From the NCBI RefSeq assembly GCF_000829195.1, contig NZ_AP013294.1:3483001-3547000 (forward strand): DNA of 64,000 bases. Direction: 5' to 3'. Positions 45,536-55,367 of this stretch are shown here, piece after piece (positions within the stretch are counted from its first letter, which is position 1; each line of letters starts with the position of its first letter). Both the position numbers and the translations under genes were made by a program. Source of the stretch: Bacillus sp. OxB-1. Its GTDB lineage: Bacteria > Bacillota > Bacilli > Bacillales_A > Planococcaceae. Under the pieces are notes generated by a model. It saw only the letters and a list, made by a program, of their open reading frames with translations. It did no database searches and was not told where the DNA came from.

Positions 45536-46392
45536 ATTTATGGTTCACAGAACACCATTCGCCCAATGTGAAATTTTCCATCAAAGTGGATAAACACCTC
45601 TATTCGGGCCAAAGTGATTTTCAGAAGATCGATATTTTACAGACGCCTGAATTCGGACGGGTTCTGACATTGGACGGGCTCGTCATGTGTACGGAAAAAG
45701 ACGAGTTCATCTACCATGAAATGATCACACATGTGGCGATGGCGACAAACCCGCATATTCAGAATGTTCTCGTCATCGGTGCTGGAGATGGCGGAACGGT
45801 GCGGGAATTGGTGAAGTACCCAACCATCGAAAAGATCGACATGGTGGAAATCGATCAAATGGTCGTCGAAGTGTGCCTGGAATATTTGCCACAGACCGCT
45901 TCCAAACTGACCGATCCGCGAGTGAACTTATATTACGAAGACGGATTAAAATTCGTCCGAAAAAAAGAGAGTGAGTACGACCTTATTATCGTCGATTCGA
46001 CCGATCCATTCGGTCCGGGGGAAGGTCTGTTTACGAAAGAGTTTTATGGGAATTGTTTCAAAGCACTGACGGAAGAAGGGATTTTGGTCAATCAGCATGA
46101 AAGTCCTTTCTATGAGGAAGATGCGCGGGGCATGAAGCGTGCCCACCAGAAGATCATGGGATTCTTCCCGATTTCCGATGTCTATCAAGTGCATATCCCG
46201 ACCTACCCATCCGGTCACTGGCTATTCGGTTTCGCTTCGAAGAAGTATGATCCGATCGAGGACTTGGATGCCTCTGCATGGAACGATTTGGGTCTGGAAA
46301 CACGGTATTATAATCCGAAGATCCACGTTGGTTCGTTTGCTCTCCCAAACTATGTAAAGGAGCAATTGAAAGATGTTGAACCGAAACATTGA
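45532..46392 (+). CDS. speE: Spermidine synthase
   Basis: A 286-residue aminopropyltransferase. LWFTEHHSPNVKFSIKV and FGRVLTLDGLVMCTEKDEF are typical, VLVIGAGDGGTVREL binds decarboxylated AdoMet, and IVDSTDPFGPGEGLF contains the catalytic Asp. It transfers an aminopropyl group to putrescine. Its start overlaps the speA stop by four bases and its end overlaps speB by 20, indicating translational coupling. Confidence 0.95.
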   Translation: MNLWFTEHHSPNVKFSIKVDKHLYSGQSDFQKIDILQTPEFGRVLTLDGLVMCTEKDEFIYHEMITHVAMATNPHIQNVLVIGAGDGGTVRELVKYPTIEKIDMVEIDQMVVEVCLEYLPQTASKLTDPRVNLYYEDGLKFVRKKESEYDLIIVDSTDPFGPGEGLFTKEFYGNCFKALTEEGILVNQHESPFYEEDARGMKRAHQKIMGFFPISDVYQVHIPTYPSGHWLFGFASKKYDPIEDLDASAWNDLGLETRYYNPKIHVGSFALPNYVKEQLKDVEPKH

Positions 46393-47230
46393 AACTTTCA
46401 TCGGTTGTGATAATGAATATGAAGAATCGGGCATCGTCATTTTCGGCGCCCCTTTCGACTCGACGACGTCCTTCCGTCCAGGCACCCGCTTCGCAAGCAA
46501 AGCGATGCGAGGCGATTCATTCGGAATCGAGACGTACAGTCCCTACCAGGATAAAGACTTGGAGGACATCGCCGTATTCGATGGTGGCGACTTGGAATTG
46601 AGCTTCGGCAATACGGAACGGGCACTCGGACAAATCGAGGAATTCACGGCAAACGTCTTATCCGACGGTAAAATTCCGTGCATGATCGGCGGCGAGCATC
46701 TTGTCACATTGGGAACGATGCGGGCAATCGCCAAGCAGTATCCGGATGTGCATATCATCCAATTCGATGCGCATGCCGACTTGCGGGATGACTACTTAGG
46801 CGAGAAGTTGTCGCATGCAACGGTCATCCACCGGGTCTGGGACTTGCTCGGGGACGACCGGATCTACCAATTCGGCATCCGCTCAGGCGACCGGAGTGAA
46901 TTCGAATGGGGCAAAAATCGGGTCTATACAAATCGCTTCAATTTTAACGGCCTGCTCGATGTCATCGAGAAATTGAAAGGGAAGCCGGTCTACCTGACGA
47001 TCGACTTGGACGTGCTCGATCCATCCGTCTTCCCAGGAACCGGGACACCGGAAGCGGGCGGCGTCAGCTTCATGGATTTATTGCAAGCGATCCTTCAAGT
47101 TAGTGAATTGAATATCGTCGGTTGCGATGTCAATGAACTATCCCCGTTTTATGATCAAAGCGGCGTTTCGACAGCAGTTGCATGCAAAGTGCTGCGCGAG
47201 CTGCTGTTGGCGATCGGATCAAAAAACTAA
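46373..47230 (+). CDS. speB: Agmatinase
   Basis: A 285-residue ureohydrolase with the dimanganese ligands visible in GGEHLVT, QFDAHADLRDDY and TIDLDVLDPSVFPG. It hydrolyses agmatine to putrescine and urea, completing the arginine route started by SpeA. It overlaps speE by 20 bases. Confidence 0.95.
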   Translation: MLNRNIETFIGCDNEYEESGIVIFGAPFDSTTSFRPGTRFASKAMRGDSFGIETYSPYQDKDLEDIAVFDGGDLELSFGNTERALGQIEEFTANVLSDGKIPCMIGGEHLVTLGTMRAIAKQYPDVHIIQFDAHADLRDDYLGEKLSHATVIHRVWDLLGDDRIYQFGIRSGDRSEFEWGKNRVYTNRFNFNGLLDVIEKLKGKPVYLTIDLDVLDPSVFPGTGTPEAGGVSFMDLLQAILQVSELNIVGCDVNELSPFYDQSGVSTAVACKVLRELLLAIGSKN

Positions 47231-47264
47231 GATAGAACTATTATGAAAATGGTGGTGTTTTTAC

Positions 47265-48464
47265 ATGGGTAAAGCTTTAATTATCGGAGCTGGCGGAGTC
47301 GCTAGCGTTGTGGTCCACAAATGTGTTCAGGTGCCGGATGTGTTCGAGGAAATTTGCATCGCGAGCCGGACGAAATCCAAATGTGATGCGTTGAAAGAGA
47401 AGTTGGACGGCGGCCGGACGAAAATCCAGACGGCGCAAGTCGATGCGGATAACGTGCCTGAACTAGTAGCGCTGATCAATGATTTCAAACCGGATATCGT
47501 CATCAACGTCGCGCTTCCTTACCAAGACTTGACCATAATGGACGCTTGTCTTGAAACAGGTGTGCATTATTTGGATACTGCCAACTACGAGCCTCTCGAT
47601 ACAGCGAAATTCGAATACAAATGGCAGTGGGCTTATAAAGAGAAGTTCGAAAAGGCAGGCCTCACCGCATTACTCGGCAGCGGCTTCGACCCTGGCGTGA
47701 CAGGCGTCTTCTCCGCTTATGCGCAAAAACACTATTTCGATGAAATCCATCAAATTGATATCGTCGACGCCAATGCTGGAGACCACGGCTATCCATTCGC
47801 CACGAACTTCAACCCGGAAATCAACATCCGTGAAATTACGGCAAACGGACGCTACTGGGAAGATGGCGAGTTCATCGAGACGGAACCGCTGGAATTGAAA
47901 CGCGTCTACGACTTGCCTGAAATCGGTCCGAAAGATGTGTACTTGCTGTATCATGAGGAACTCGAGTCCTTGGCAAAAAACATCAAAGGCATCAAGAAGA
48001 TCCGCTTCTGGATGACGTTCTCCGAGAAATATTTGACGCATCTGCGCGTCCTTGAAAATGTCGGCATGACGTCCATCGAACCGATCGAATTCGAAGGCCA
48101 GCAAATCGTGCCTTTACAATTCTTGAAGGCGGTCTTGCCTGATCCGGCTTCCCTTGGGCCGCGTACGAAAGGGAAAACGAACATCGGCTGTATTTTCCAA
48201 GGCGTGAAGGACGGCGAAGAGAAAACGTATTATGTCTATAACGTTTGCGACCACCAAGAATGTTATCGCGAAGTCGGATCCCAAGCGATTTCCTATACGA
48301 CCGGCGTGCCGGCCATGATCGGCGCGATGATGATCTTGACGGGTAAATGGAAGAAACCGGGCGTTTACAATGTCGAGGAATTCGATCCGGATCCATTCAT
48401 GGAAGCGTTGAATGAATACGGCCTGCCATGGCAAGAAGATTTCAATCCTGTGTTGATTGACTAA
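47265..48464 (+). CDS. Carboxynorspermidine/carboxyspermidine dehydrogenase, saccharopine dehydrogenase family
   Basis: A 399-residue NADPH-dependent enzyme. It opens with the Rossmann motif ALIIGAGGVASVVVHKC, and GLTALLGSGFDPGVTGVFSAYAQ and DANAGDHGYPFATNFNPEINIREI are typical of carboxynorspermidine synthases. It reductively condenses aspartate semialdehyde with putrescine or diaminopropane. The next gene, nspC, decarboxylates the product, so the pair forms the alternative spermidine or norspermidine pathway. The ATG at 47265 follows GGTGGTG. Confidence 0.9.
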   Translation: MGKALIIGAGGVASVVVHKCVQVPDVFEEICIASRTKSKCDALKEKLDGGRTKIQTAQVDADNVPELVALINDFKPDIVINVALPYQDLTIMDACLETGVHYLDTANYEPLDTAKFEYKWQWAYKEKFEKAGLTALLGSGFDPGVTGVFSAYAQKHYFDEIHQIDIVDANAGDHGYPFATNFNPEINIREITANGRYWEDGEFIETEPLELKRVYDLPEIGPKDVYLLYHEELESLAKNIKGIKKIRFWMTFSEKYLTHLRVLENVGMTSIEPIEFEGQQIVPLQFLKAVLPDPASLGPRTKGKTNIGCIFQGVKDGEEKTYYVYNVCDHQECYREVGSQAISYTTGVPAMIGAMMILTGKWKKPGVYNVEEFDPDPFMEALNEYGLPWQEDFNPVLID

Positions 48465-48470
48465 GGGGGC

Positions 48471-49616
48471 ATGACCGAATTGAATTTTGATGTACACGCA
48501 GTCCCCTCCCCCTCCTATGTGGTGGACGAAGGATTGCTCATCCGGAACTTGGAGAAACTGAAATCCGTCATCGACCGGACCAGCTGCAAGATTTTGCTTG
48601 CCCAAAAAGGGTTTTCGATGTTTTCCGTCTATCCACTCATCGGAAAGTATTTGAACGGTGTCACATCCAGCGGCTTATTGGAGGCGCGTCTCGGCTATGA
48701 GGAAATGGGCAAAGAGGTGCATACGTATGCACCTGCCTTTTCCGCTGCCGAATTCGATGACATCATGAAATACTCCGATCATATCGTTTTCAATTCCTTC
48801 CGCCAATGGAAGCAATTCAAAGAGCGGGTTCGGAACTATCCGAAACAGATCGAGTGCGGCATCCGCATCAACCCGGAGTATTCGGAGATCGAAGTCGATT
48901 TGTACAATCCATGTTTCACCCACTCCCGTTTCGGGGTGACGCTCGACCAATTCGAACCCGACCAATTGGACGGCATCAGCGGCCTTCATTTCCATACGAT
49001 GTGCGAGCAAAACTCGGATACATTGGAACGGACAATTCAAGTCATCGATGAGAAGTTCGGCAAGTATTTGAAGGACATGAAGTGGATCAATTTCGGCGGA
49101 GGGCACCATATTACGAGATCCGACTATGACATGGAGACGCTCATCCGCTCGATTCAATTCATGCAGGACAAATACGGCCTGGAAGTGTATTTGGAACCTG
49201 GTGAAGCGATTGCGCTGAATACTGGATACCTTGTGGCAACGGTGATGGATACGATGTATAATGGCATGCCGATCGCCATCCTGGACACGTCCGCCACTTG
49301 CCATATGCCGGACGTCTTGGAAATGCCGTATCGTCCGGAAATCATCGGTGCGGGCAAGCCCGGGGAAAAGGCGCATACGATCCGCCTTGGCGGAACGACC
49401 TGCCTTGCCGGGGATGTCATCGGGGACTATTCCTTTGACGATCCGCTTAAGCCAGGGGACAAGCTTGTGTTCTGCGATATGGCCCATTATTCCATGGTGA
49501 AGAACAATACGTTCAACGGCATGAATTTGCCGTCGATCGTCTTGAACACTGTCGACAACGGCATCCAAGTCATCAAGGAGTTCGGGTACGAGGATTTTAA
49601 AGAACGATTGTCATGA
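48471..49616 (+). CDS. nspC: Carboxynorspermidine/carboxyspermidine decarboxylase
   Basis: A 381-residue PLP enzyme of the fold-type III (alanine racemase-like) family. The PLP lysine is in CKILLAQKGFSMFS, INFGGGHHITRSDYD binds phosphate, and LEPGEAIALNTGY, CHMPDVLEMPYRP and GDKLVFCDMAHYSMVKNNTFNG are typical of NspC. It removes the carboxyl group from carboxy(nor)spermidine. It is the last operon gene, six bases after the dehydrogenase, and a strong terminator follows. Confidence 0.92.
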   Translation: MTELNFDVHAVPSPSYVVDEGLLIRNLEKLKSVIDRTSCKILLAQKGFSMFSVYPLIGKYLNGVTSSGLLEARLGYEEMGKEVHTYAPAFSAAEFDDIMKYSDHIVFNSFRQWKQFKERVRNYPKQIECGIRINPEYSEIEVDLYNPCFTHSRFGVTLDQFEPDQLDGISGLHFHTMCEQNSDTLERTIQVIDEKFGKYLKDMKWINFGGGHHITRSDYDMETLIRSIQFMQDKYGLEVYLEPGEAIALNTGYLVATVMDTMYNGMPIAILDTSATCHMPDVLEMPYRPEIIGAGKPGEKAHTIRLGGTTCLAGDVIGDYSFDDPLKPGDKLVFCDMAHYSMVKNNTFNGMNLPSIVLNTVDNGIQVIKEFGYEDFKERLS

Positions 49617-49620
49617 TGAA

Positions 49621-49665
49621 ACCTGCCTAGCAGCTATTCTTGCTGCTTGGGCAGTTTTTTTTCAT
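49621..49665 (+). terminator. Polyamine operon terminator
   Basis: CTGCC with CAGC pairs with GCTG and GGCAG around a short loop, followed by eight Ts. Confidence 0.85.
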
Positions 49666-49968
49666 TTGAACACATCTGGGTTGCGTTTATCATTCCGGAT
49701 GGGCACGCCCCTCCCCCACGACCAAAAATAGAATAACGGTTTGGCAATACTTCCCATTTCTCCAAGCATCATTCTTCCCTCTTTCCAAATGCCAATTTAT
49801 GTTTGAAACTTCTAATCTTATCATTTAACATAGAGAATAAGTTATATAAATTGACGACCTGTAGCTATCATTAATCAAAAAACCCTACTTCTGCACTATG
49901 TAATTGCAACCAGTCTTCACGCGGTTGGTTTTTTTATGCAATTTTTCCACGGAAGGCAAGTGAATAGT
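49666..49968. other. Intergenic region before the diguanylate cyclase gene
   Basis: No gene is visible. A small stem (CAACC with GGTTG) at about 49906-49928 followed by seven Ts could be a terminator or leader attenuator ahead of the cyclase gene. Confidence 0.4.
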
Positions 49969-51975
49969 ATGTCTATTGAGCGTCTATTTCAACGATTCGA
50001 TATCTCCACTTTAAAAGGAAGACTGCGTTTTTGGTTCATTTGCATGATTGCGGTATTGGTCCTTCTTGCGTCCATTCCGTTTTTCTTAGTAGGGAAAACC
50101 CATAAACGGGAGGATGCCCGCCAGGTTATCAGCAAGATGATCGATCTTCAGCAAGTCGTCGTCGGGGATTGGTTCGTTGATAGGTTGGCGGATATCCGAT
50201 TCATCTCCGCATTGCCATCCATACGGGATGGTGATACGAATAAAACGGAGGAAGCGCTGCGCGCGTTTCACGATAATCACTCCGAATTCAGTGGTATCGT
50301 TTATGTCAACCGAGCCGGAAAAACCGTCATTGGTACGAAAGGAGCCGGCGAGGTGGATGTATCCGACCGGGATTATTATCTGAAAGCGAAACAAGGGAAA
50401 GCGTACATTTCAGATATGCTCATCGGTCGTCAATTGAACGAGCCAATCATCATTTTCTCAGCCCCTGTCTATGATTACTCAGGCACCTTCCTAGGATTGA
50501 TATTCGGATCCGTGCCTATTCGAACAATTAATGAGATCATGGCGCAATTCCATGATGACAACCAGGAGACGTATCTCGTCAACCGGGATGGGACACTGAT
50601 CACCGAATCACGGCAAGGGCAGATTGGCGAAAAATTGGATTCTGCCATCTTTCGTAGGGCATTGGAGGATGAGCCCCCGGCCAAGCATTTTTATACGACT
50701 CAGAATGGCGATAGCGTGCTTGGGGATTATCGATGGGTACCGCAAAATCAGTGGTTGATCATCGGGGAAATTTCCAAGGATAAAATTTATAATCCCTTTT
50801 ATCGAATGGCCTTGTTGTTCTCAATGGTCATCCTCCTTGTCGTTTTTGCTGGGTACACTTTGATGATTTGGGTAGCCCGCCAAATTGAAGAGCCGATCCA
50901 AGATGTACTCGTCGGAACGAGGGAAATCGGGAAAGGGAATTATGCCTATCGCGTAAATCGAGACTCTTACAGCAGGAGTGCGACAGAACTGCAACAGCTG
51001 TGCAAGGACTTCAATAGTATGAGCGATTTGATTGAAAGCCATATTGATTCAATCGCTGTGAGTGAGGAACGTTTCCGCTTGATTACGGAGTATTCGAGCG
51101 ATATGATCACTATCCATGATTTGCGCGGGGACTATTTGTATGTGTCCGCTGCCGGTAAAGAAATCTTGCACTACGATGATGCCGAGATGATCGGGATGAG
51201 TGGCTATCATTTCATTCACCCGGATGATATTAACATGATCCAACGTAAACATGCCACGTTGCTGGAAACGGGCTATGTCGTTTCCACCTATCGGATCCGG
51301 CGGAAAGACGGAGAGTATATCTGGTTTGAATCTGCCATCCGCTCCTTGGAAGGCAAAAAGGACGAGGAATCCCAATTGATCATCGTCTCGCGCAATATTA
51401 CCGAAAGGAAAATGGTCGAGCAACAATTGCAGGATGCCAATGAACTACTACAAGAATTGTCGATGAAAGACGGGTTGGTCGGTGTAGGGAACCGACGGGC
51501 GTTTGACGGACAATTGGCGGACAAATGGAATCATGCGATATCGCACGGAACCCCACTCTCGTTGATCATGCTCGATATTGATTATTTCAAACCGTACAAT
51601 GATACATACGGCCATCAGCTAGGGGACGATTGCTTGCGGAAAGTGGCAACGGCGATTGATGAGGTGTTGAAATTGACGGGACAGAAAGTGTTCCGGTATG
51701 GCGGGGAAGAATTCGGCATCCTCTTGCCGGAAACCGATCAGGCGAGCGCGAGGGAAATTGCGGAACAAATCCGGAGAACGGTGGAGGGTTTACAGATTCC
51801 GCATATCGGTTCCAAGATTGCGGATTTTGTGACCATCAGCTTAGGGGTCGCCACCACAATCCCTATAGCGGAAGACACGACGATAGAATTCATAGCAGCC
51901 GCCGATCAGGCGCTGTATAAGGCGAAGTTGAATGGAAGGAATTGCGTCAGTCCTTCCGACTCTGAAATGAAATGA
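49969..51975 (+). CDS. Membrane diguanylate cyclase with Cache, HAMP, PAS and GGDEF domains
   Basis: A 668-residue signalling enzyme. TM1 lies at about residues 25-45, an extracellular dCache-like sensor at 50-280, TM2 at about 285-307, then HAMP, a PAS domain (about 365-485), and GGDEF at 500-665. The active-site motif is RYGGEEFGILLPE. It would synthesise cyclic di-GMP in response to an external ligand. No RxxD inhibitory site was checked in detail. The start is uncertain: ATG at 49969 has GGAAGG at long spacing, and an ATG at 49936 is in frame. Confidence 0.9.
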   Translation: MSIERLFQRFDISTLKGRLRFWFICMIAVLVLLASIPFFLVGKTHKREDARQVISKMIDLQQVVVGDWFVDRLADIRFISALPSIRDGDTNKTEEALRAFHDNHSEFSGIVYVNRAGKTVIGTKGAGEVDVSDRDYYLKAKQGKAYISDMLIGRQLNEPIIIFSAPVYDYSGTFLGLIFGSVPIRTINEIMAQFHDDNQETYLVNRDGTLITESRQGQIGEKLDSAIFRRALEDEPPAKHFYTTQNGDSVLGDYRWVPQNQWLIIGEISKDKIYNPFYRMALLFSMVILLVVFAGYTLMIWVARQIEEPIQDVLVGTREIGKGNYAYRVNRDSYSRSATELQQLCKDFNSMSDLIESHIDSIAVSEERFRLITEYSSDMITIHDLRGDYLYVSAAGKEILHYDDAEMIGMSGYHFIHPDDINMIQRKHATLLETGYVVSTYRIRRKDGEYIWFESAIRSLEGKKDEESQLIIVSRNITERKMVEQQLQDANELLQELSMKDGLVGVGNRRAFDGQLADKWNHAISHGTPLSLIMLDIDYFKPYNDTYGHQLGDDCLRKVATAIDEVLKLTGQKVFRYGGEEFGILLPETDQASAREIAEQIRRTVEGLQIPHIGSKIADFVTISLGVATTIPIAEDTTIEFIAAADQALYKAKLNGRNCVSPSDSEMK

Positions 51976-51987
51976 AGTAATCGAAAA

Positions 51988-52040
51988 TCCCGCATATTCC
52001 CTGGCCCTCCAGCCGATGGAAAACGCGGGGTTTTTTATTT
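51988..52040 (+). terminator. Terminator of the diguanylate cyclase gene
   Basis: AATCCCGC pairs with GCGGGGTT around a long loop, followed by a T run. Confidence 0.7.
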
Positions 52041-52244
52041 AACTCCTTCACTTCGCATGCTCGGGCACAAGGGAAACAGAACAGGTCACCCATGCGATTT
52101 AGTTCTCATACTGATTTTTCCATTATAAAGAAATAAAAAATTTAGAATAATTTGGAGACTGGTTGTTTTCTTCTATTTTCTTTAAAAATTTTCTTAAATA
52201 CGCTATAAAAGCGCTATCATTCACTTTATCTTCCAAATCCTTAG
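52041..52244. other. Non-coding stretch upstream of the amino acid ABC operon promoter
   Basis: AT-rich sequence with a repeated CGCTAT motif near 52201-52216. No gene is seen. Confidence 0.35.
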
Positions 52245-52292
52245 TTGACAGGTATACATTGTTTGTTTATACTTACATTCAGTTAACTGAAT
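52245..52292 (+). promoter_or_regulatory. Strong sigma-A promoter with a 16-bp palindromic operator
   Basis: TTGACA (52245-52250) and TATACT (52268-52273) are spaced 17 bases. The perfect palindrome ATTCAGTTAACTGAAT at 52277-52292 lies over the expected transcription start. It is a likely repressor site for the ABC operon; the protein is unknown. Confidence 0.75.
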
Positions 52293-52333
52293 AGTTTTGC
52301 TTATAGAAATAAAAATATTGGAGGAAAAAGGAA

Positions 52334-53149
52334 ATGAGAAAGCATCATCGTAAAGTCCTACTTACACTCTTCTCAATCATTCTGCTGCTGGCAGTCGCAG
52401 CTTGTGGAAAGAAAGACGAAGGAACGAGCACTTCAGCAGAAGCCGAAGAAAAAGTATTGAAAGTCGGAACTACTGGACTAGTCTATCCATTCTCTTTTAA
52501 AGAAAACGATACATTGCAAGGATTCGACGTGGAAGTGATGGAAAAGGTCGCTGAAAAATTAGGATATGAAATCCAATGGCAACTCTCCGATTTTAGCGGA
52601 TTGATGGGCCAACTGGAAACCGGCAAAATTGATACAGTCGCCAATCAGGTCGCTGTCAATGCGGAACGCCAAGAGAAATTCAATTTCACCGGTCCCTACG
52701 CATACGACGGATCTCAAATTTTAGTGCGGGAAGACAATAACGACGTCCAGTCCGTCGAAGACCTGAAAGGGAAAACGGTAGCGGCAGTATTGGGCTCCAA
52801 CCATGCAAAAAACTTGGAAAATGCCGATACTTCCGGTGAAGTGAACATTAAGACATACGAGGCGCATGACGGCACGCTTCATGAAGTGGAATTTGGACGT
52901 GTCGATGCGTATGTGAGCGGACGGAATATCCTTTCTGCGGAACTCGGGAAAATTGATCTGCCATTGAAAATGGTCGGTGACCCGATCACAATTGAACAAG
53001 TTGCGTTCCCATTCGTGAAAAAGGAAGAAAATGACGCACTCATCGAAGAGATTAACAAAGCTATCGACGAATTGCGCGAGGATGGCTCACTGAAGGAAAT
53101 TTCCGATAAATATTTCGAAGACGATATTACAGTTGAACCAAGTAATTGA
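52334..53149 (+). CDS. Amino acid (probably cystine) ABC transporter substrate-binding lipoprotein
   Basis: A 271-residue lipoprotein with lipobox LLAVAAC and a family 3 solute-binding domain. VLKVGTTGLVYPFSFKENDTLQGFDVEVMEKVAEKLGY and TVANQVAVNAERQEKFNFTGPY are typical of the cystine group (TcyJ/TcyK/TcyA). It captures substrate outside the membrane for the next two gene products. The ATG follows GGAGGAAAAAGG. Cystine specificity is by resemblance only. Confidence 0.85.
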   Translation: MRKHHRKVLLTLFSIILLLAVAACGKKDEGTSTSAEAEEKVLKVGTTGLVYPFSFKENDTLQGFDVEVMEKVAEKLGYEIQWQLSDFSGLMGQLETGKIDTVANQVAVNAERQEKFNFTGPYAYDGSQILVREDNNDVQSVEDLKGKTVAAVLGSNHAKNLENADTSGEVNIKTYEAHDGTLHEVEFGRVDAYVSGRNILSAELGKIDLPLKMVGDPITIEQVAFPFVKKEENDALIEEINKAIDELREDGSLKEISDKYFEDDITVEPSN

Positions 53150-53164
53150 TTAAACAGGCAGGCG

Positions 53165-53848
53165 GTGCCGAGCGTTATGAATTTTGATATCCAATACATG
53201 TTGCAAGTGTTCCCGACATTAATTAAATACATCCCGCTGACATTGGGACTCGCTGTCATATCGATGATTTTCGCAATATTCATCGGATTGATCATGGCAT
53301 TGATCACCAAGTATAAGGTACCAGTGCTTCATCAATTGACGGCCGTCATCCTCTCGTTTTTCCGGGCCATTCCGATGCTCGCTTTGCTATTCCTTATTTA
53401 CTTCGGATTGCCCCAGATTATCCCGTCGCTGTCCATCTTGAATGCGGTGACAGCCGCCATCATCGGCTTAAGTATGAAAAACGCAGCGTATTTGGCTGAA
53501 ATCTTTCGGGCTGCTATCAATTCAGTCGATGAAGGTCAGCTCGAAGCTTGCCATTCCATCGGGATGACAAAATTCCAGGCGATGGTCCGGATTGTGTTGC
53601 CCCAAGCGGTGCGAAATGCAGTGCCGGCAACCGGGAATATTTTCATCGGCTTGGTGAAGGAGACTTCCCTGGCCTTCACATTAGGGGTCGCCGAAATTTT
53701 CGCCCAAGGGAAAATGATGGCTTCCGCCTCCCTGAATTATTTTGAAACGTATTTGGCTGTAGCTTTGATTTATTGGATGCTCACGATTATTTACACCTTC
53801 TTGCAAGGGATGTTGGAGCGTCGGTTGAATAAGCCGTATGAAGTGTAG
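53165..53848 (+). CDS. Amino acid ABC transporter permease
   Basis: A 227-residue permease with five helices. The EAA-type cytoplasmic loop is [32 protein letters not shown]. It forms the membrane channel for the cystine-type transporter, as a homodimer. The start may be GTG at 53165 or ATG at 53177. It lies 15 bases after the binding-protein gene and its stop overlaps the longest frame of the ATPase gene. Confidence 0.9.
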   Translation: MPSVMNFDIQYMLQVFPTLIKYIPLTLGLAVISMIFAIFIGLIMALITKYKVPVLHQLTAVILSFFRAIPMLALLFLIYFGLPQIIPSLSILNAVTAAIIGLSMKNAAYLAEIFRAAINSVDEGQLEACHSIGMTKFQAMVRIVLPQAVRNAVPATGNIFIGLVKETSLAFTLGVAEIFAQGKMMASASLNYFETYLAVALIYWMLTIIYTFLQGMLERRLNKPYEV

Positions 53849-53861
53849 GAGGAAAGTGCTT

Positions 53862-54593
53862 ATGATCCATGTGCAGAATTTGAAGAAGAAATTCAAGGAT
53901 CTTGTCGTCCTGGATGGAATCGATATCGAAGTTAACCGAGGGGAAACCGTCGCGATCATCGGGCCATCCGGTTCCGGGAAGTCCACCCTCCTGCGCTGTT
54001 TGAATCTGCTGGAAAAACCGGATGGCGGATTGATCCAGATCGGTGATGCCACGCTCAACGCAGAAAAATACAGCCGGGAAGAAGCGCGGAAGCTCCAAAA
54101 GCAAACAGCCATGGTGTTCCAGAACTATAATTTATTCAAAAATAAAAACGCGCTGCAAAATGTCATGGAGCCGTTGCTCATTTCAAAACAGGCCAATGCG
54201 GAAGAAGCGAAACAGATCGCACTCGACCTGCTAGGGCAAGTGGGGCTCTCCCATAAGGCGGACAATTACCCCGTCACATTATCGGGCGGCCAGCAGCAGC
54301 GCATCGGGATTGCCCGGGCGCTCGCCGTCCGATCGCATGCCATCCTCTTGGATGAACCGACGTCCGCGCTCGATCCGGAACTCGTCGCGGAAGTGTTGCA
54401 GGTGATCAAGGACTTGGCGGAGCGGCAAATGACGATGATCATCGTCACGCATGAAATGGGATTCGCCCGTGATGTAGCGGATAAGGTCATCTTCATGGCG
54501 GACGGCAAAATCATCGAACAAGGGACGGCCTCCGACGTGCTCGACCACCCGCAAAACCCGCGGACCCGGAAGTTCCTGCAACAAACTTCATAG
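53862..54593 (+). CDS. Amino acid ABC transporter ATP-binding protein
   Basis: A 243-residue ATPase. Walker A is GPSGSGKST, the signature is [16 protein letters not shown] and Walker B is [14 protein letters not shown], followed by [14 protein letters not shown]. It powers the uptake system encoded upstream. The ATG at 53862 follows TAGGAGG, 13 bases after the permease stop. Confidence 0.93.
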   Translation: MIHVQNLKKKFKDLVVLDGIDIEVNRGETVAIIGPSGSGKSTLLRCLNLLEKPDGGLIQIGDATLNAEKYSREEARKLQKQTAMVFQNYNLFKNKNALQNVMEPLLISKQANAEEAKQIALDLLGQVGLSHKADNYPVTLSGGQQQRIGIARALAVRSHAILLDEPTSALDPELVAEVLQVIKDLAERQMTMIIVTHEMGFARDVADKVIFMADGKIIEQGTASDVLDHPQNPRTRKFLQQTS

Positions 54594-54594
54594 T

Positions 54595-54627
54595 ACAAAA
54601 AACAGCCCACGGGCTGTTTTTTTTGTG
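54595..54627. terminator. Terminator of the amino acid ABC operon
   Basis: AAAAACAGCCC and GGGCTGTTTTT form a tight hairpin with T and A runs on either side. Confidence 0.9.
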
Positions 54628-54641
54628 TTTCGAAACCTGAA

Positions 54642-55367
54642 CTAGTTTTCATAGAAGTGGATCCAGGCCTCTTGGATGCCGCCGGCGCAGTGGGCGTTGG
54701 CGCGGAAGAGTAGTGGGTCGGGTTGAAGGATGGCGAGCTCTTCTTGGGCGTTCCCGACAATGACGGATGGATACTCGAGGCTGAGCATGTCGAGATCGTT
54801 CCCGGAGTCACCGGCGATGAGGACTTGCACATCTTCATGGGCATACTTGCGAATGACATATTGGAGCGCCTCCCCTTTTCCGCTGTTGAGCGGCAGGATG
54901 TCGACATCCCGGTTAGAGCTGACAATCAACTTATGCGGAAGCCTCTCTTCGATGAGCGCTTCTTCCAGTTGGTAAATCATCGATTCTCCCCCCGATTGCA
55001 TCGTATAGGAGACCCGCTTTTCATTCGGCAATGATTGTCTTTTCAATTGCGGGAACCGGGCGGCCACTTCTGCAATTTGGATCGGATGCCAATTCGCCTT
55101 CATGCGCGCGGACCAATCGGCATCTTCGATGAAATGCTCGCCTATATAGACCGATGACCCCACATCGGCAATAAGAATATCGGGTGCCGGTAACCCCTCC
55201 GTTTCTATTAAAGATAAGGCAGATGCCAAGTGGCGTCCCGTCACATAGGCGAATGAAATTTCATAGGGCTGTTTCTCGTAATACTGCAGCAAGGATCGAA
55301 GCGCCTCCTCATCACCCACTAACGTACCATCGAGATCGGTCGCCAGCATATGCGTTTTGCTTTTCAT
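54642..55367 (-). CDS. Sucrose-phosphate phosphatase-like HAD hydrolase
   Basis: A 241-residue HAD-IIB phosphatase. The nucleophile motif is ATDLDGTLVGD. Then come FAYVTGRHLASAL, DVGSSVYIG, SSNRDVDILPLNSGKGEAL (Lys) and the acidic motif IAGDSGNDLDML, in the same order and spacing as cyanobacterial sucrose-phosphatase. Its start overlaps the 3' end of the upstream glycosyltransferase gene by 56 bases, so the two are coupled. The pair would make sucrose-6-phosphate and then sucrose, or a related glucoside. Confidence 0.8.
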   Translation of the reverse strand: MKSKTHMLATDLDGTLVGDEEALRSLLQYYEKQPYEISFAYVTGRHLASALSLIETEGLPAPDILIADVGSSVYIGEHFIEDADWSARMKANWHPIQIAEVAARFPQLKRQSLPNEKRVSYTMQSGGESMIYQLEEALIEERLPHKLIVSSNRDVDILPLNSGKGEALQYVIRKYAHEDVQVLIAGDSGNDLDMLSLEYPSVIVGNAQEELAILQPDPLLFRANAHCAGGIQEAWIHFYEN

